Assembly (NCBI RefSeq): GCF_050003625.1
Contig: NC_134398.1
Coordinates: 74,763,635-74,827,634, forward strand
Length of the DNA: 64,000 nucleotides
Direction of reading: 5' to 3'
Source: Haematobia irritans
Lineage: Eukaryota > Arthropoda > Insecta > Diptera > Muscidae
Shown here: positions 1-11,243 of the stretch, piece by piece
Numbering within the stretch: position 1 is the first letter of the stretch
Layout of the letters: each line of letters starts with the position of its first letter
The notes under the pieces: model-generated
Told to the model about the DNA's origin: nothing
The model's input: the letters and a program-made list of their open reading frames with translations, nothing else
Database searches by the model: none
Made by a program: the position numbers and the translations under genes

Positions 1-176
1 ACATGTTTATGTTTTTCACTTTGATTCACTTCAAGCACTAATATACACTAACACTGGTGTATGTAGGTTATATATGAAATACCTTTTATATTAAAACTCA
101 AATATTTTACCTTAATAATAAAATTGAGAATCAAATAGAAGGCAGAATTCTTAGCAATTTGCGGATTTAGTCAAAA

Positions 177-603
177 TGGACAGCAGTCAAAGGCTTAGTG
201 AAAAGGTTATTGACGAAAAAATGGTTTGTGAGCAGGCTAGTAGTCAATTATCCGACACTCGAAATTGGTCGGAGAAAATAATCGACTACGGGCCGAAATT
301 CAGGCGTTGAGTAGGAAGGAAATTTTGGACTTTTTCTCGGGTAAGAAAATTACTTTCAGGCTCAATATTTTGAGTGTAAGAAATATCGCTGAGGACAAAT
401 GGGTCCTCCGAGTGGACCGAACTAGTTACATCGAGGAACTGTACAAATTACGGACAGTCCTCGACTGCGTAGTTCGGTACACTAAGGACAAGTCAAAGTG
501 TGCTGCCCAATGTTTCCGCTGCCAGTGGTTTGGTCATGTCAAAGAGAATTGCAGTATGCAAATAGACCGACCAGGCCAAATGGCATTTATGGATCATGTA
601 TAA
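177..603 (+). pseudogene. Decayed ORF1 (gag-like) of a Jockey-type element
   Basis: This is a remnant of a non-LTR retrotransposon ORF1, an RNA-binding nucleocapsid-like protein. An ATG at 177 opens a reading frame that stops after about 45 codons. A second frame, open from about 265 to 603, carries the recognisable part: a pre-zinc-knuckle segment (LRVDRTSYIEEL...) followed by one CX2CX4HX4C zinc knuckle, CFRCQWFGHVKENC. The intact element at 53998-59374 has the same order, with a related stretch before its first knuckle. The second and third knuckles are absent, so ORF1 is both frameshifted and truncated. I see no sign that it is functional. The Jockey assignment comes from the family pattern and is not a database match. 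Confidence 0.7.
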
Positions 604-651
604 ATTTATCTCCTCTGGTCTTCCTGTGCTGAACCCTGGGGGCTTGTTTGT

Positions 652-2878
652 TTGTGTTTGAGTGTGAATGAGGTTGCCAGGCGTGAACGTATCGGTAATT
701 TGGATTATCGACATATGAATGTGAGGAGATTTCGGTCTCTTATGAATGGTTTAGATGAGCATGTGCCACCGATTGACAGGAATGTCACGGTGAATGAGAT
801 TTCGTGTTTCGTGAGGCTGTGGACAATCAATTCTGTGCCAAGAATTAGAAATAGGAAATCTCTTCCTGATCTTCCGCCTTACATAGTTGGGTTTATACGC
901 GAACTACGTAGGCTTTGCAGGACGGCTCGCAGGACGCCATATCCTGAGAGGCGATCTGAGATCAGGGCTTTGATTGGCGAACTTCATGTTGTCATTGACA
1001 ATTCTATCCAACAATTTGAAGAGGGTCGTTTAAAGCGTTATTTACGAGGCATTTAGGTGGGTAATCGGACGTATAGTCGTGTGAAAAGGGCTGCCGGATT
1101 GTCGGCTGAAATCTCTGTTGGTACTTAGCGTCGTCCTGACGGTAGTCAGACGACTGTCGTTGCTCACAAAGCAGAGGTTTTAGCCGATTTTCTTCAGTCT
1201 TCAGCTCCGTTGATACGAATGACGATGATTTCACCAATAATGTCGGCATGACTGCAGATGGTGTTGGACGTGGGCCGCCACTGACAACATTTTGTGGCAC
1301 ATTTTCTGCAGATGGGGCAATGATATCAGATCGTTCTCTCTGGGCTGACGGGGGGTTTGTTAAACCTGATTACATTGGACAGGTCCTGGCATTAAGGCCT
1401 GCCAAGAGATCTTCTGGTTTGGTCGGTATCCCGGATACTGTCATCAAGAGAGCTGGTGTCTTGGTCTTTGGATTTCTCTCTCTTCGACCACTGCCTTAAT
1501 TCCCTAAGGCGTGGAAGAAGGCAGTTGTCATTCCAATACCCAAAACTTGGCGGCTCTCATGAAGAGTGTCCGGGCTACAGGCTTTTTGCATTTTTTCATT
1601 TTGGAAAGGATTAGGTTGTTCGCGGAGGAGGATTTCTTTAAGGATTTCCAATTCGGTTTCGGGCGTGGGATTATCCACATCTCATGCCTTGGGTGTCTTC
1701 TCGACGCATGTTGTTAGGTCTCTTTGGAGGAGGTGTGGTACGATTGCTGTTGGCCTTGACTTCGCCAAGGCATTTGATTCTGTGTAGCATGACGGGATCT
1801 TGTACAAGATGATCCGCTTCGGCTTTGGTGAGCGTCTGTGTGGGATGGTGGCAAGTTTCTTGAGGGTTCGCTCTTTTGCTGTGAGAGTAGGTGATGGAAT
1901 CTCAACTTGGAGAAATGTTTCAGTTGGTGTGCCCCAAGGGTCACTCCTTGGGGCGATACTCTATAATATTTTTGCCCTATCCCTGAACCACCCGAAAGGG
2001 GCTTTCTGCTGACCTATGCAGACGATGTTATGGTTGCGTTTTCTTTCACAGGGCCAATTTGATTGAGCGTGGCCTTAATCTCTACTTGGAGGATCTTCAC
2101 AACTACTTCTCCTGGTGGAGACTCAGGCGAAATGTGGGGAAGTGTTCAGCCGTCGTTATTACTGGGCAACCTTGCACAGTTTTTCCCAATTTTGTGTCAT
2201 TTCGACCAGAGGTTTCGATTGCTGGCACTTCTGTTGTTGTGGCGGACTCGCTGAAATACCTTGGCGTGGTCATCGATACGAGATTTTCGTTCTGTAGGCA
2301 CTTGGATTATGCCTTGGCGAAGGCCAAGCGTATATATTTAGCTTATCGGCGATTGATTTGTATGAGGGGAGACCACTCTCAACAGGTCAAACTTCTGATT
2401 TACAGTCAGATAGTGCGACCTGTCATAACCTATGCTTTCCCCGTTTGGTCTGGCATTTCGTCAGCGCAGATGGAGAGACTTAGGGTATGAGAGAGAGAGG
2501 CATCTTTAGAGCTTGTGTTTGTATGAGACCTATTGTTATGGATGATGGTGTGGTGAGATATCCCTCTGCGATAGCGCGAATGTGCTGCGAATTGATGTGG
2601 TTATGTAGAGGAATGCTTTATTGTTTTTTCGGAAGTCGGAGGCATTACCGAATAGTACAGTTGTAGGCATGTTGGGCTTTCGGGAGGACGTTGACAGTCT
2701 TACTGGCAGGGCCCATTTGCCGCCAGCGGCACTTCTGGACTTGGATGAGGGTGGACTGCAGTATAGGGACGGACGATTACTGTTCTTTCACAGGAGATAT
2801 GGGACTTATGACATCGACGACACGGTCTATTTCAATAGATCTGATCACTTAGGTGAACATTGTAAATATATCTTGTAA
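652..2878 (+). pseudogene. Decayed ORF2 (reverse transcriptase) of a Jockey-type element
   Basis: This is a broken ORF2 spread over several frames. 652-1056 matches the linker between endonuclease and RT in the intact relative (PDLPPYIVGFIRELRRLCR). About 1248-1500 is the start of the RT domain (AKRSSGLVGIPDTVIKR). About 1620-1990 holds DFQFGF, DFAKAFDSV and GVPQGSLLGAILYN. A YADDV motif is readable near 2016-2030. 2059-2490 is the thumb and connection (KYLGVVIDTRFSF, VRPVITYAFPVW). 2621-2878 is a C-terminal tail ending in the LFFHRRYGTYDIDDTVY motif, shared with the two other elements in this window. No apurinic endonuclease domain lies between ORF1 and the linker, so an internal deletion removed it. 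Stop codons and frameshifts make this a pseudogene. Confidence 0.8.
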
Positions 2879-3149
2879 ATATTGTAAATAGCCTTAGTTT
2901 TAAGCCCTAGTTTTAAGTTTTTCATTATAAAATTACTTTGTCTCTTTTTTGTATTCCCTATTTTTTTAGACGGACTGGAGATGATATTTATTTTTGCTTT
3001 TTGTTAGGAAGTTTTGCCTGTGGTAGATCTGCAGCAAAAATTTAAATAAGCTTGAAAATGTAGGAATCTAAGTACTTCATATATGTAATCAATATAATTT
3101 AAATGCATGGAATAAAAATGAACTTTTTTGAAAACTGAAAACTGAGCTA

Positions 3150-3292
3150 TCAAGTCAGTCGTAAACTAAAAGTCAAACAGGACACATTGCAGAGCAAATA
3201 AGAGAAACCTAAATTGTAGATTGTCGTTATTTGAAAAGAACTGTGTTTTAATTATCGGCTTATTAAACACGCCTCAATATAAAAACGTAACA
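3150..3292 (+). mobile_element. LTR 3' fragment (R-U5-like) related to the 15.6-kb gypsy element
   Basis: The sequence from GTCAGTCG near 3154 to AAAAACGTAACA at 3292 aligns by eye with the last ~150 bases of the LTRs at 15593-16203 and 22109-22713. Shared blocks are TCAGTC, AAATTGTAGATT, CAGTGTTTTAATT-like and ATAAAAACGTAACA. It begins near the predicted transcription start of the LTR and has no primer binding site after it. The sequence is clearly diverged from the downstream LTRs. Confidence 0.65.
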
Positions 3293-3809
3293 ATATTGTA
3301 TTTTTCATATATTCGTATATGTATTTTTTTTGAGACCCCGATATTTTTAATTTCAATCCAATGTTGTTGTTGTACTACATACACGTACATCTACAATAAT
3401 TATTATTATGTAGATTTCAATTTTGAATTTACTTGCCTTAATACAAGAAGCGCATTTCCAGGGACAAAATGAAATGTTGTACATCCCTTTGCTTATTAGA
3501 CATTAACATTTTTGAACGATTATCATCGCACTACAATAACTTATTTTTAAATACAAAATTAAAAGGTTACATTCATTGGTACAAGAAGTACGTCGTCTCT
3601 CTATTCTATCTACAAAAAACTATTCAGTGAACAAAAAACACCCCAAAAAAACAAAAAAGAACAAAAAAAGTCAAATTACTTAAAGATATGCCTTAAAACT
3701 AAATGCTTATAACTAAATACTTATAACTATTTGATTATATACATATTTACATGGTTTCAGAACACAAACATTCTAAAGTCAACAATATCAGTTATGGACA
3801 ATAAGGTCC
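3293..3809. other. AT-rich stretch without a recognised gene
   Basis: No coding region seen. It contains an A-rich tract with AACAAAAAA-type repeats near 3634-3668. It may include the 3' untranslated region of the minus-strand element that ends at 3810, but I cannot place its end. Confidence 0.4.
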
Positions 3810-5802
3810 CTATTGCGTTAAATCATATACTGTATCCCTTGTATCTAGAGAGCGGTGTCTCCTGTGATAGAAAAGAAGTCTATTGTCATTGTCAAATAAA
3901 AGACCGCCTTGGCGCAGAACAGGAATTGCAGACGCGGCCAAAAACATTCCCCCATCCAGATCCTCTAAAACAAATTCACATAAAAGTGATCTCTCCACAA
4001 CCCGATTGGAGAGAACCCAGTTACGCTCAATAAAGCCCAATGCGTCCTTTATCATGAGGGCATCAATCCTCTCAACACCAGCTTTCCCGTATATCAAAGA
4101 GTTCGGGGGTCTCCGGTAAGTGCCGGAGACCCCCTGTTTTGCTGGCGCTGACCGGGCCAGCAAAACAGTCGCAAACAGGATGACAGCACCTTCCGTTCCC
4201 ATACCCTAATCTTTTCCATCTGGGCTGACGAAATCGCAAACCAAGATGGAAAAGGGTAGGATACAACAGGTCTGATCACCTGCTTATAAAGGAGCAATTT
4301 TATCTCCGTGGAAAGACCATCCCTCATCCTCAGCAGACGGCTATATCCAAAGTATATACTCTTCGCTCTTCTCAAAATGGCGCTCACATGTGAACGAAAC
4401 ATAAAACCATCATCAAATATTACACTGAGGTATCTAAGTTCCCTTTTCTGCTGAATCACATCCCCATCTGGTCTAATCTCGTTAGCAAAACATCTAAACG
4501 ATGTCTTAGCTCGACACATTAATCCCAAGGCCCCACCCCCTAAATAACAGGCCCAGTGTCCCCAAATAATTATTCACGGCCGCCTCCACCTCCCGTGGAG
4601 AAGAGCCAGACCTCGCCAGCAAGACGTCGTCCGCATACACAAGAATCAAAGCGTTGTCAGGGGGATCAGGAATGTCCCCATAAAGACATTATATAACATA
4701 GGGGCCAGAATGTAGCCCTTGAGAACACCAGACAACACCGACTTCCAGTCGGATCTGGCATCCATCACACTAAGTTTCCTATCCCTAAGGCAACTTATCA
4801 CCATCCTACATAGAGAGTCATCAAATCCCATCACACGCATCTTATATACGATTCCGTTCTGCCACACAGAGTCGAACGCCTTAGGAAAGTCAAGCGCAAT
4901 GGCCAGCACTCCATCGCGACGGTTGAGTATTCGTATTTGTATTTATTGAGTTTGGTTCCTGCACAACATACTCCGAGAAAGCAACGAGAGCATGATAGGT
5001 AGAGATTCCAGGTCTAAAACCAAACTGGAAGTCTTTCAGTAGTCTATGCTCTTCCGCAAAGTCACGAATCCTCTCGTACATAATATATTCCAACAGCTTA
5101 CCAAATGCAGGAAGCAAAGAGATGGGTCTGTAGTTCGACGGCAACAAGGGATCCGCACCCGCTTAGTTATGGGCACCACAAGGGCCCTTTTCCATGCCAT
5201 CGGTAAATAGCCAATTTTCATACAATGGTTGAATAGAGTCGCTAAAAAAGTATGAGTCTCCTCACCACTCCTCTTGATAACAATGTGAGGTATGCCATTC
5301 TCGCCAGACGATCTCTTCCCTGGCCATCTCTTCACTGCCGAAGCAATACAGGATGGCCGTACAAAGCCGCAGTCATGCCACAGGCGCGCATCACCAACAA
5401 CTAACGTATCGGCCCTAAATGCATCATCAAAAACCACTATTGGATCCTCATTGATAATCTCATCCACACTACAATCCACAGTACTGCGAATGCCAATATC
5501 AATTGTGCCCCATGTGCATGCGCTCCCAACACCTGTTCCGCTAAAAGTTCAGCCTTCTCAAAATCCCCAGTGACACCTTCGCCAGCAGCGTTGCGCAACT
5601 CCGGAATAGGCCTCTTCTGTCCAAGACCAGCAGCTCTCTTTACTTTGGCATATGTTTTGCAGTTAACTTTGATTCCTTTTAGAAGACTCTTCAAAGGACT
5701 CTTTTCGTAGATCTCAATAGATCCACTGATTATGAGGCCAATGTTGCGTATTTTCGCCCGTATTGTAGGGATACGAGATGGATCACAGGATCTCCGAAGC
5801 AT
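3810..5802 (-). pseudogene. Decayed ORF2 (reverse transcriptase) of a second Jockey-type element
   Basis: Read on the minus strand, this is a 5'-truncated ORF2 broken by frameshifts. In order it shows: the endonuclease-RT linker (5802-5440); the RT start with RSSGENGIPHIVIKRS (5479-5160); SNYRPISLLPAFGKLLEY and DFQFGFRPG (5147-4970); ALDFPKAFDSVW (about 4900-4860); a degraded PQG box now reading SGVLKGYILAPMLYN (about 4750-4690); the catalytic YADD at 4626-4637; the thumb region (YLSVIFDDGFMF, VIRPVVSYPFPSW); and a C-terminal tail LLFYHRRHRSLDTRDTVY ending at 3810. No endonuclease domain or ORF1 remains. It resembles, but is not a copy of, the 150-3120 element. It is dead because of frameshifts and the altered PQG motif. 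Confidence 0.8.
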
Positions 5803-6057
5803 TCGGCAATATTGTCATGCTCTAGCGAATATCATATGTGGTAATATCAAGTAACGGATGCACCTTTACTTGCTAAAACATTTTTTTTTGTTCAGGTAGC
5901 CTTTGTTTTGAAATTAAAACTTTTTCTTCAAGTTGGCTTTCGTTTTCAAATTAAAAATTTCATTCACAGAAAATTGTATTCCATTTTAAAAGCTAATTTC
6001 TGTTGTCATTATTGATTTAAAATTTAAACAAACAGAAAAATAAATTAAACAAAAAAA
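5803..6057. other. AT-rich spacer
   Basis: No coding region or recognisable repeat. A partial duplication of a TTTGTTTTGAAATTAAAA-like phrase occurs at about 5900-5960. Confidence 0.4.
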
Positions 6058-7162
6058 AACAAGTACATACGGCCGTAAGTCCGGCCAGGCCGGAGGTCAA
6101 ATCTTGGGTTCGGTTTATATGGGGCCTATATATAATTATGGACCGATATCGACCAATTTTTGCATGGGTGTTTGAGGCCATATACTAACATCACGTACCA
6201 AATTTCAACTGAATCAGATAAATTTTGGTCTTCCAGGAGGCTCCGGTCAAATCTGGTGATCGGTTTATATGGGGGCTATATATTATTACGGACCGATATG
6301 GACCAATTTTTGCATGGTTGTTAGAGACCATATACTAACACCATGTACCAAATTTCAGCCGGATCGGATGAAATTTGCTTCTCTTAGAGGCTCCGCAAGC
6401 CAAATCGGGGGATCGGTTTATATGGGGGCTATATATAATTATGGACCGATGTGAACCAATTTTTGCGTGGTTGTTAGAGACCATGTACTAACACAATGTA
6501 TCAAATTTCAGCCGGATCGGTGAAATTTGCTTCTCTTAGAGGCTCCGCAAGGCAAATCGGGGGATCGGTTTATATGGGGGCTATATATAATTATGGACCG
6601 ATATGGACCAGTTTTTGCATGGTTGTTAGAGACCATATACTAACACCATGTACCAAATTTCAGCTGGATCGGATGAAAATTGTTTCTCTTAGAGGCTCTG
6701 CAAGCCAAATTAGGGGATCGGTTTATATGGGGGCTATATATAATTATGGACCGATGTGGACCAATTTTTGCATTGTTGTTAGAGACGATATACTAACACC
6801 ACGTACCAAATTTTAGCCGGATCTGATGAAATTTGCTTCGCTTAGAGGCCTCGCAAGCCAAATTTGGGGGTCCGTTTATATGGCGGCTATACGTAAAAAG
6901 GGACCGATATGGCCTATTTGCAATACCATCCGACCTACATCAATAACAACTACTTGTGCCAAGTTTCAAGTCGTTAGCTTGTTTCGTTCGGAAGTTTGCG
7001 TGATTTCAACAGACGGACGGACGGACATGCTCAGATCGACTCAGAATTTCACCACGACCCAGAATATATATACTTTATGGGGTCTTAGAGCAATATTTCG
7101 ATGTGTTACGAACGGAATGACAAAGTTAATATACCCCCCCATCCTATAGTGGAGGGTATAAA
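6058..7162 (+). repeat. Dispersed repeat with six internal ~153-bp tandem repeats
   Basis: It begins with a GC-rich palindrome-like block (GTCCGGCCAGGCCGG near 6079). Six head-to-tail repeats follow, marked by the phrase CGGTTTATATGGGGG at 6111, 6261, 6414, 6566, 6719 and about 6872, a period of 150-153 bp. After these comes a conserved tail with GACGGACGGACATG near 7014, an AATATATATACTTTATGGGG phrase, and a terminal hairpin-like TACCCCCCATCC...GGAGGGTATAAAA (about 7131-7162). Because 153 is divisible by three, the repeats leave fortuitous open frames with a repeating protein pattern (YNYGPMWTNFC...); I do not call these genes. The same start and tail occur at 14521-15428, and part of the tail at about 23741-23940. 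This layout recalls Helitron-like interspersed elements, but no transposase is present. Confidence 0.65.
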
Positions 7163-8359
7163 AACACCGAAAAGGTTATCTGGATATCTAAAGAAATTTG
7201 GCTTTGCATTTATCGCGATATGTCCTTTAATTAATTTATAATTAAATAACATTATATCAACCAATTCATAAATTTTGTCTCCCTCCTTTTTGGTAAGTTT
7301 ATGTCTTATTCATTCATTGAGACCTTATTCCATGACATTGTTTTTCCCGCATAGGTCGGATCTAATAGCTTGCCTCAAAGATATACATATTTACATTATA
7401 AACCATATAATCACTAAAGGAACGGACTAAACTATTGGTGTTATCGACAGTTATTATTGCTTTATTAAATTACAAGGAGTTCCATTTGGAGTTCATATTG
7501 TTTCGAAAGGCGTTTAAGAGAGGGCTACAGCAGAAGTTCCATCATAGGAAATTATATTGCACGAAAATTCCCATTACAGGAGACATTTTATAGAAATTCC
7601 ATTGGATATACGTATCCCACACTTAATATCACCAATTACATTGAACATTACAAACAACAAATCATACATTTGTATCTGAATTTGAGCGCATCAAATTGAA
7701 GATTTAACTTTTTATCGAATTAGACTTCGCAAATCCCATCATCAGGCCTGAAGACAGAAGATTTGAATTGGTAAGTCAATGTTTATATTTATCTTCAAAT
7801 TTTGCGCTTAAAGAATAATTTAATCGGACTTACATATTCACGCACAATTTTAAATTTTTCTTATAATTTTGATTGAATTTTCTAAAATATATCTTAAACA
7901 TTAATCTATTAAATTTAATTCTAAGAATTCGTTCTCTATACTTTTCTTTTTCCACTTGACTTAACACCTTTATTCACTTAACTTTCAATTTTTGTTAATA
8001 AATATGAATTCTAAATTTTAAATTTCTTATTATCTCATGAAAGATGAAGGCGCGTTAACGAAAAATTACTCTAAATACCCTAGCATGGCGGGGTTAAATA
8101 CTAGTGGTAAAATGACATCTATAACCACTATCTCCAAGAACTGGATCCCTATCATTGGCTTCATTCACTTCTCTAATATTTATATCCCTCTTATTCCTTA
8201 ATCCAATGAGCTACCTTAAATAAGTATTTATGTCAACGTACCGGTATTCATTACTTGAGAATAAAAACCCCCCTAAAGACTGAGCATGGCTGGGACTAGA
8301 GGGTAGCCGCTTTTCCCAAGTAATGAGTCAGAGAGTGAAGAGGGTCGTTACATATTTAA
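7163..8359. other. Non-coding AT-rich DNA, possible degenerate LTR upstream of a primer binding site
   Basis: No coding region. The stretch up to 8353 may be an LTR remnant, because a tRNA-Lys-type primer binding site follows at 8360, but I found no terminal inverted repeat or second LTR. Two related phrases, CTAGCATGGCGGGG near 8080 and TGAGCATGGCTGGGAC near 8280, suggest a local duplication. Confidence 0.35.
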
Positions 8360-8377
8360 TGGCGCCCAACGTGGGGC
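8360..8377 (+). promoter_or_regulatory. tRNA-Lys-type primer binding site of an LTR retroelement
   Basis: TGGCGCCCAACGTGGGGC is exactly complementary to the 3' end of animal tRNA-Lys, including the CCA. This is the usual minus-strand primer for many gypsy-group elements. No gag or pol coding sequence follows within the next kilobase, so this is a relic of a mostly deleted element. Confidence 0.7.
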
Positions 8378-8981
8378 CTCAGCTAACACATTTCAGAATC
8401 ATCAATAGATTGGTCGGAAGTAACTAGCATCATTTTCTGATCATTGCTGAGGCTTCAAGAAAAGCACATTGAGTTCCTTTTCTTTCACTTCTGTCCCTTT
8501 ATTTACTAGTTAATTGAAGGTTACTACAGAATTTCCTGTTTTTTTTTTTTCAATTAACATATATTACTTCCAATTAACATATATTTTCCTATATAAATGG
8601 CTTCCATTAGATTTTGTTTCGGATCATTTTGAATTCATACAGTGTGTTAGCTATTTATAAACATTTCTATTTCTTTCTATCTATATCCTTCTTATAAGAG
8701 CGTAATAATAATGAATTTTGAGTGAGTTTTAATAGCTCATACTTATTCTGTCATTAATAGAGTGCGAAGGGAGAGAGAGTACACTAGAACCTCTCACGAA
8801 TCAGTAAACCGCACAAATACTTCCACGGCTTGTAACTGCATTGAAACGAAAGGTGAGGTCAATAGCGAAAGGGAAAAGAGTTCATATATGTGTAAATGTG
8901 GGTGCAAATCCCAATTGCTAAGCCAGGTTGATGACGGTGATGGTGGGTTGCTAATATTTCTTTTTTAAAGTGGGTGTATGT
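8378..8981. other. Non-coding sequence after the primer binding site
   Basis: Could be untranslated leader of the lost LTR element. The sequence TTACTTCCAATTAACATATATT is partly repeated near 8560-8590. No protein homology recognised. Confidence 0.35.
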
Positions 8982-9500
8982 CAGAGAACGGCTGCGATCT
9001 ACCGCAACCGAGCAGTGTATTTAGTAAACACCAACATTTGCAATCTTAAAACACCAATTGGTAAAAAAAAATTCAACCACCAATATCCAATGCAACCGAC
9101 GACTGTCGGTGTTTGTTAGTATGAGTGTTGATCTCTCGAAAACACCATAGTAAAGCAATCACACAAATTGGTTACCCATATCTCAGCAGTTTGGTATTCT
9201 CTTATTTGGTACTCTCTCAATTCTCTTGAGCTAATGCCAACTGCTAGTAACTGTTGTTGTTGAGTGCAATCACACTTAAGTGCCAACCTCGTTTTTTGTT
9301 TACCGAGCGTTGTTACGATGTCGATTGGTTTAAGATTGCAAGACACTGCATACGAACATTGTTATATACTAGTGGTGTTTTTATTCTCGCGTTTGTATCA
9401 ATGTAAAAGATCGCATGGTAATTGGTGCCTTACTCACTGCCACCGACATTTTGTGGGTAAGATTGCGATACGAAAAAAAGCCACCGGTTGCAGTTCTCTG
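8982..9500. mobile_element. Non-autonomous hAT (hobo-like) element, copy 1
   Basis: A 519-bp element beginning CAGAGAACGGC and ending GCAGTTCTCTG, so both ends start CAGAGAAC when read inward. The right end reads CAGAGAACTGCA, which is the terminal repeat I recall for hobo; Hermes also starts CAGAGAAC. It is flanked by a perfect 8-bp duplication GTGTATGT (8974-8981 and 9501-9508), the hAT family hallmark. Open frames inside are short and do not resemble a transposase. The second copy is at 12587-13106. Confidence 0.9.
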
Positions 9501-11243
9501 GTGTATGTCTCAATACAAAGTGTTGAAGATGTTTTTTGTTGTGTTTTCGTTGAATGTTCGAACATGTATGAAAGTTGAAAACAAACATATGTTGCAGTGA
9601 GTATGGTCGATTACCACGGTAAGTATCGGTATAATAGTTAATATATGTTGCTAATGTATATGACAACTGTTAACATAAATTTGGGGATAATTGTTGATAA
9701 ACCAAACTTTCTGTCCTACCAAACATTAATGGACGAATGCTAGCAGTGACTTTTATGGTAAAATAAAAATGTTACAAATTTAACATCAACTTCCATCTTT
9801 TGATGTTATTTGAAGAAAGTTCAAATCATAGCCCAGATTTTACGGAGATGTATGTCTTGTTATTTAAGATGCTAGAGAGACCTGTGCTCTTAGCTATAAA
9901 TCCCCTGCTGAACTGCTATCTAGGCGTTGCGTAATTTTATGTAGAGTTCGTCAAACACCAAATAATGTTACAAGACCAATGCTCATTAACAGAAAATAGT
10001 TATGAAAGACATTTACCCCAGCCTTGAGTAAATCATATGACTATATGCATCCCAAACAGCGGTAATGAAAGCAAATTTGCATCCAAATTAATACTACCAA
10101 AAAAGTATTCCAGACCTGAGTTGTCAATAAACTTATGATCAGAGTTGCCGCATAATGAGAATTGATTTCAAATATTAAGTTAAGCGTTATATTGACAATT
10201 CATGTTAATTCAGTGAAATTTAATTCAATTCTGAACAGATTAAGTAAATACTTAATTCTAATGAAAAAGCAAGTAAAACGCAGAAAAAGCAAATGTTGTT
10301 GAACAGAGTTCAAGAGGCACTAACCGAAATATTGGAAAGAAATATTAAAACAAATCAATAATCGATTGTTTCTATGACCTCAAGCCGAATGAAAAACCAA
10401 AACACAGCAAAGACTCGTGTTGCCTTCAAAAACGTTATGTTTGGTTTTGTGTCTTGTATTATATGCTTGCATTGTATACATATGAGAGTAACTCTATGTA
10501 GTCGCTCTCTCACGCTAAGAAAAGCCAGTATTTTTGGATATATTATGTACAGTTTCATTAATGTTATGAAATAATCCATGGACATTATTAAAAATGTCAT
10601 AATTTAATAACAAGTATTTACGAAGAAATACATTACGTAAACGTACATATATTTCATGGAACAGTCCATAATTTTTTAAAACTGCACAAATTTATGTACA
10701 AATTCATATATAGTTTTTTTTTTGGTATATTATGTGATTTAATTCAAGATAAGAGTAGCTCTTGGGCCAGCAACGTGGACCGGGCCCAGCTAGTATAATT
10801 TTAAAAAAGGCTTTTAAAAAGTGTATTCATTCCATAATATTTAAATGCAGTATTTTACAGCTAACTGGCTGTACTTTAGCGATGTTATTCGAAATTATTA
10901 TGTACATTCTCATTAAAGTTGCAATGATTTCCTCATGTAAATTTACTGCTTCTGAAAGCGCTGAAATTCATACAGCGAAGAAGCGCATTAAAACGACAAA
11001 CTAGTTGTATCCGAGTCACCATCCGATTAATCGTTCAACTAATCTTAAAACTCAATTTACATTTTATTGTGCATGATTTTTGCTAAAAATAATATGGTAA
11101 TATTGAGTTGGTGTTCCAAACAAATATGCTTTGGCTGGAAATGGGAAAAGAAAATAAGCTTTTTCGGCTTTTAAAGAATTTATATTCATTAATTGGTGGC
11201 TACAATTTAGTCCTGCAAATAAAATCAAAAGATCCCAGTTCAA
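9501..11243. other. AT-rich intergenic DNA without a recognised gene
   Basis: Both strands were read. The open frames here are short and show no family motifs. One GC-rich island at about 10764-10794 forms a 6-bp hairpin (TGGGCC...GGCCCA) followed by GCTAG|T. This could be a Helitron-like 3' terminus, but no matching 5' end was found. Confidence 0.4.

Larger units (their letters stand above)
150..3120 (+). mobile_element. Degenerate Jockey-type non-LTR retrotransposon
   Basis: The envelope of the two remnants above. The 3' side (2880-3120) is AT-rich, with short TTGTAAATA repeats and an AATAAA near 3111, compatible with a 3' untranslated region. No target duplication was found, and the outer limits are approximate. 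Bases 1-149 are AT-rich with nothing recognisable. Confidence 0.6.

Noticed and set aside
6269..7149. Open frames with a repeating peptide in the 153-bp repeats
   Set aside because: The open frames follow from a repeat length divisible by three; the same family at 14521-15428 does not keep them open.
9264..9600. Frames of 60-104 codons within the hAT elements as possible transposase remnants
   Set aside because: No hAT dimerisation motif or catalytic pattern, and the frames are not conserved in full between the two copies.
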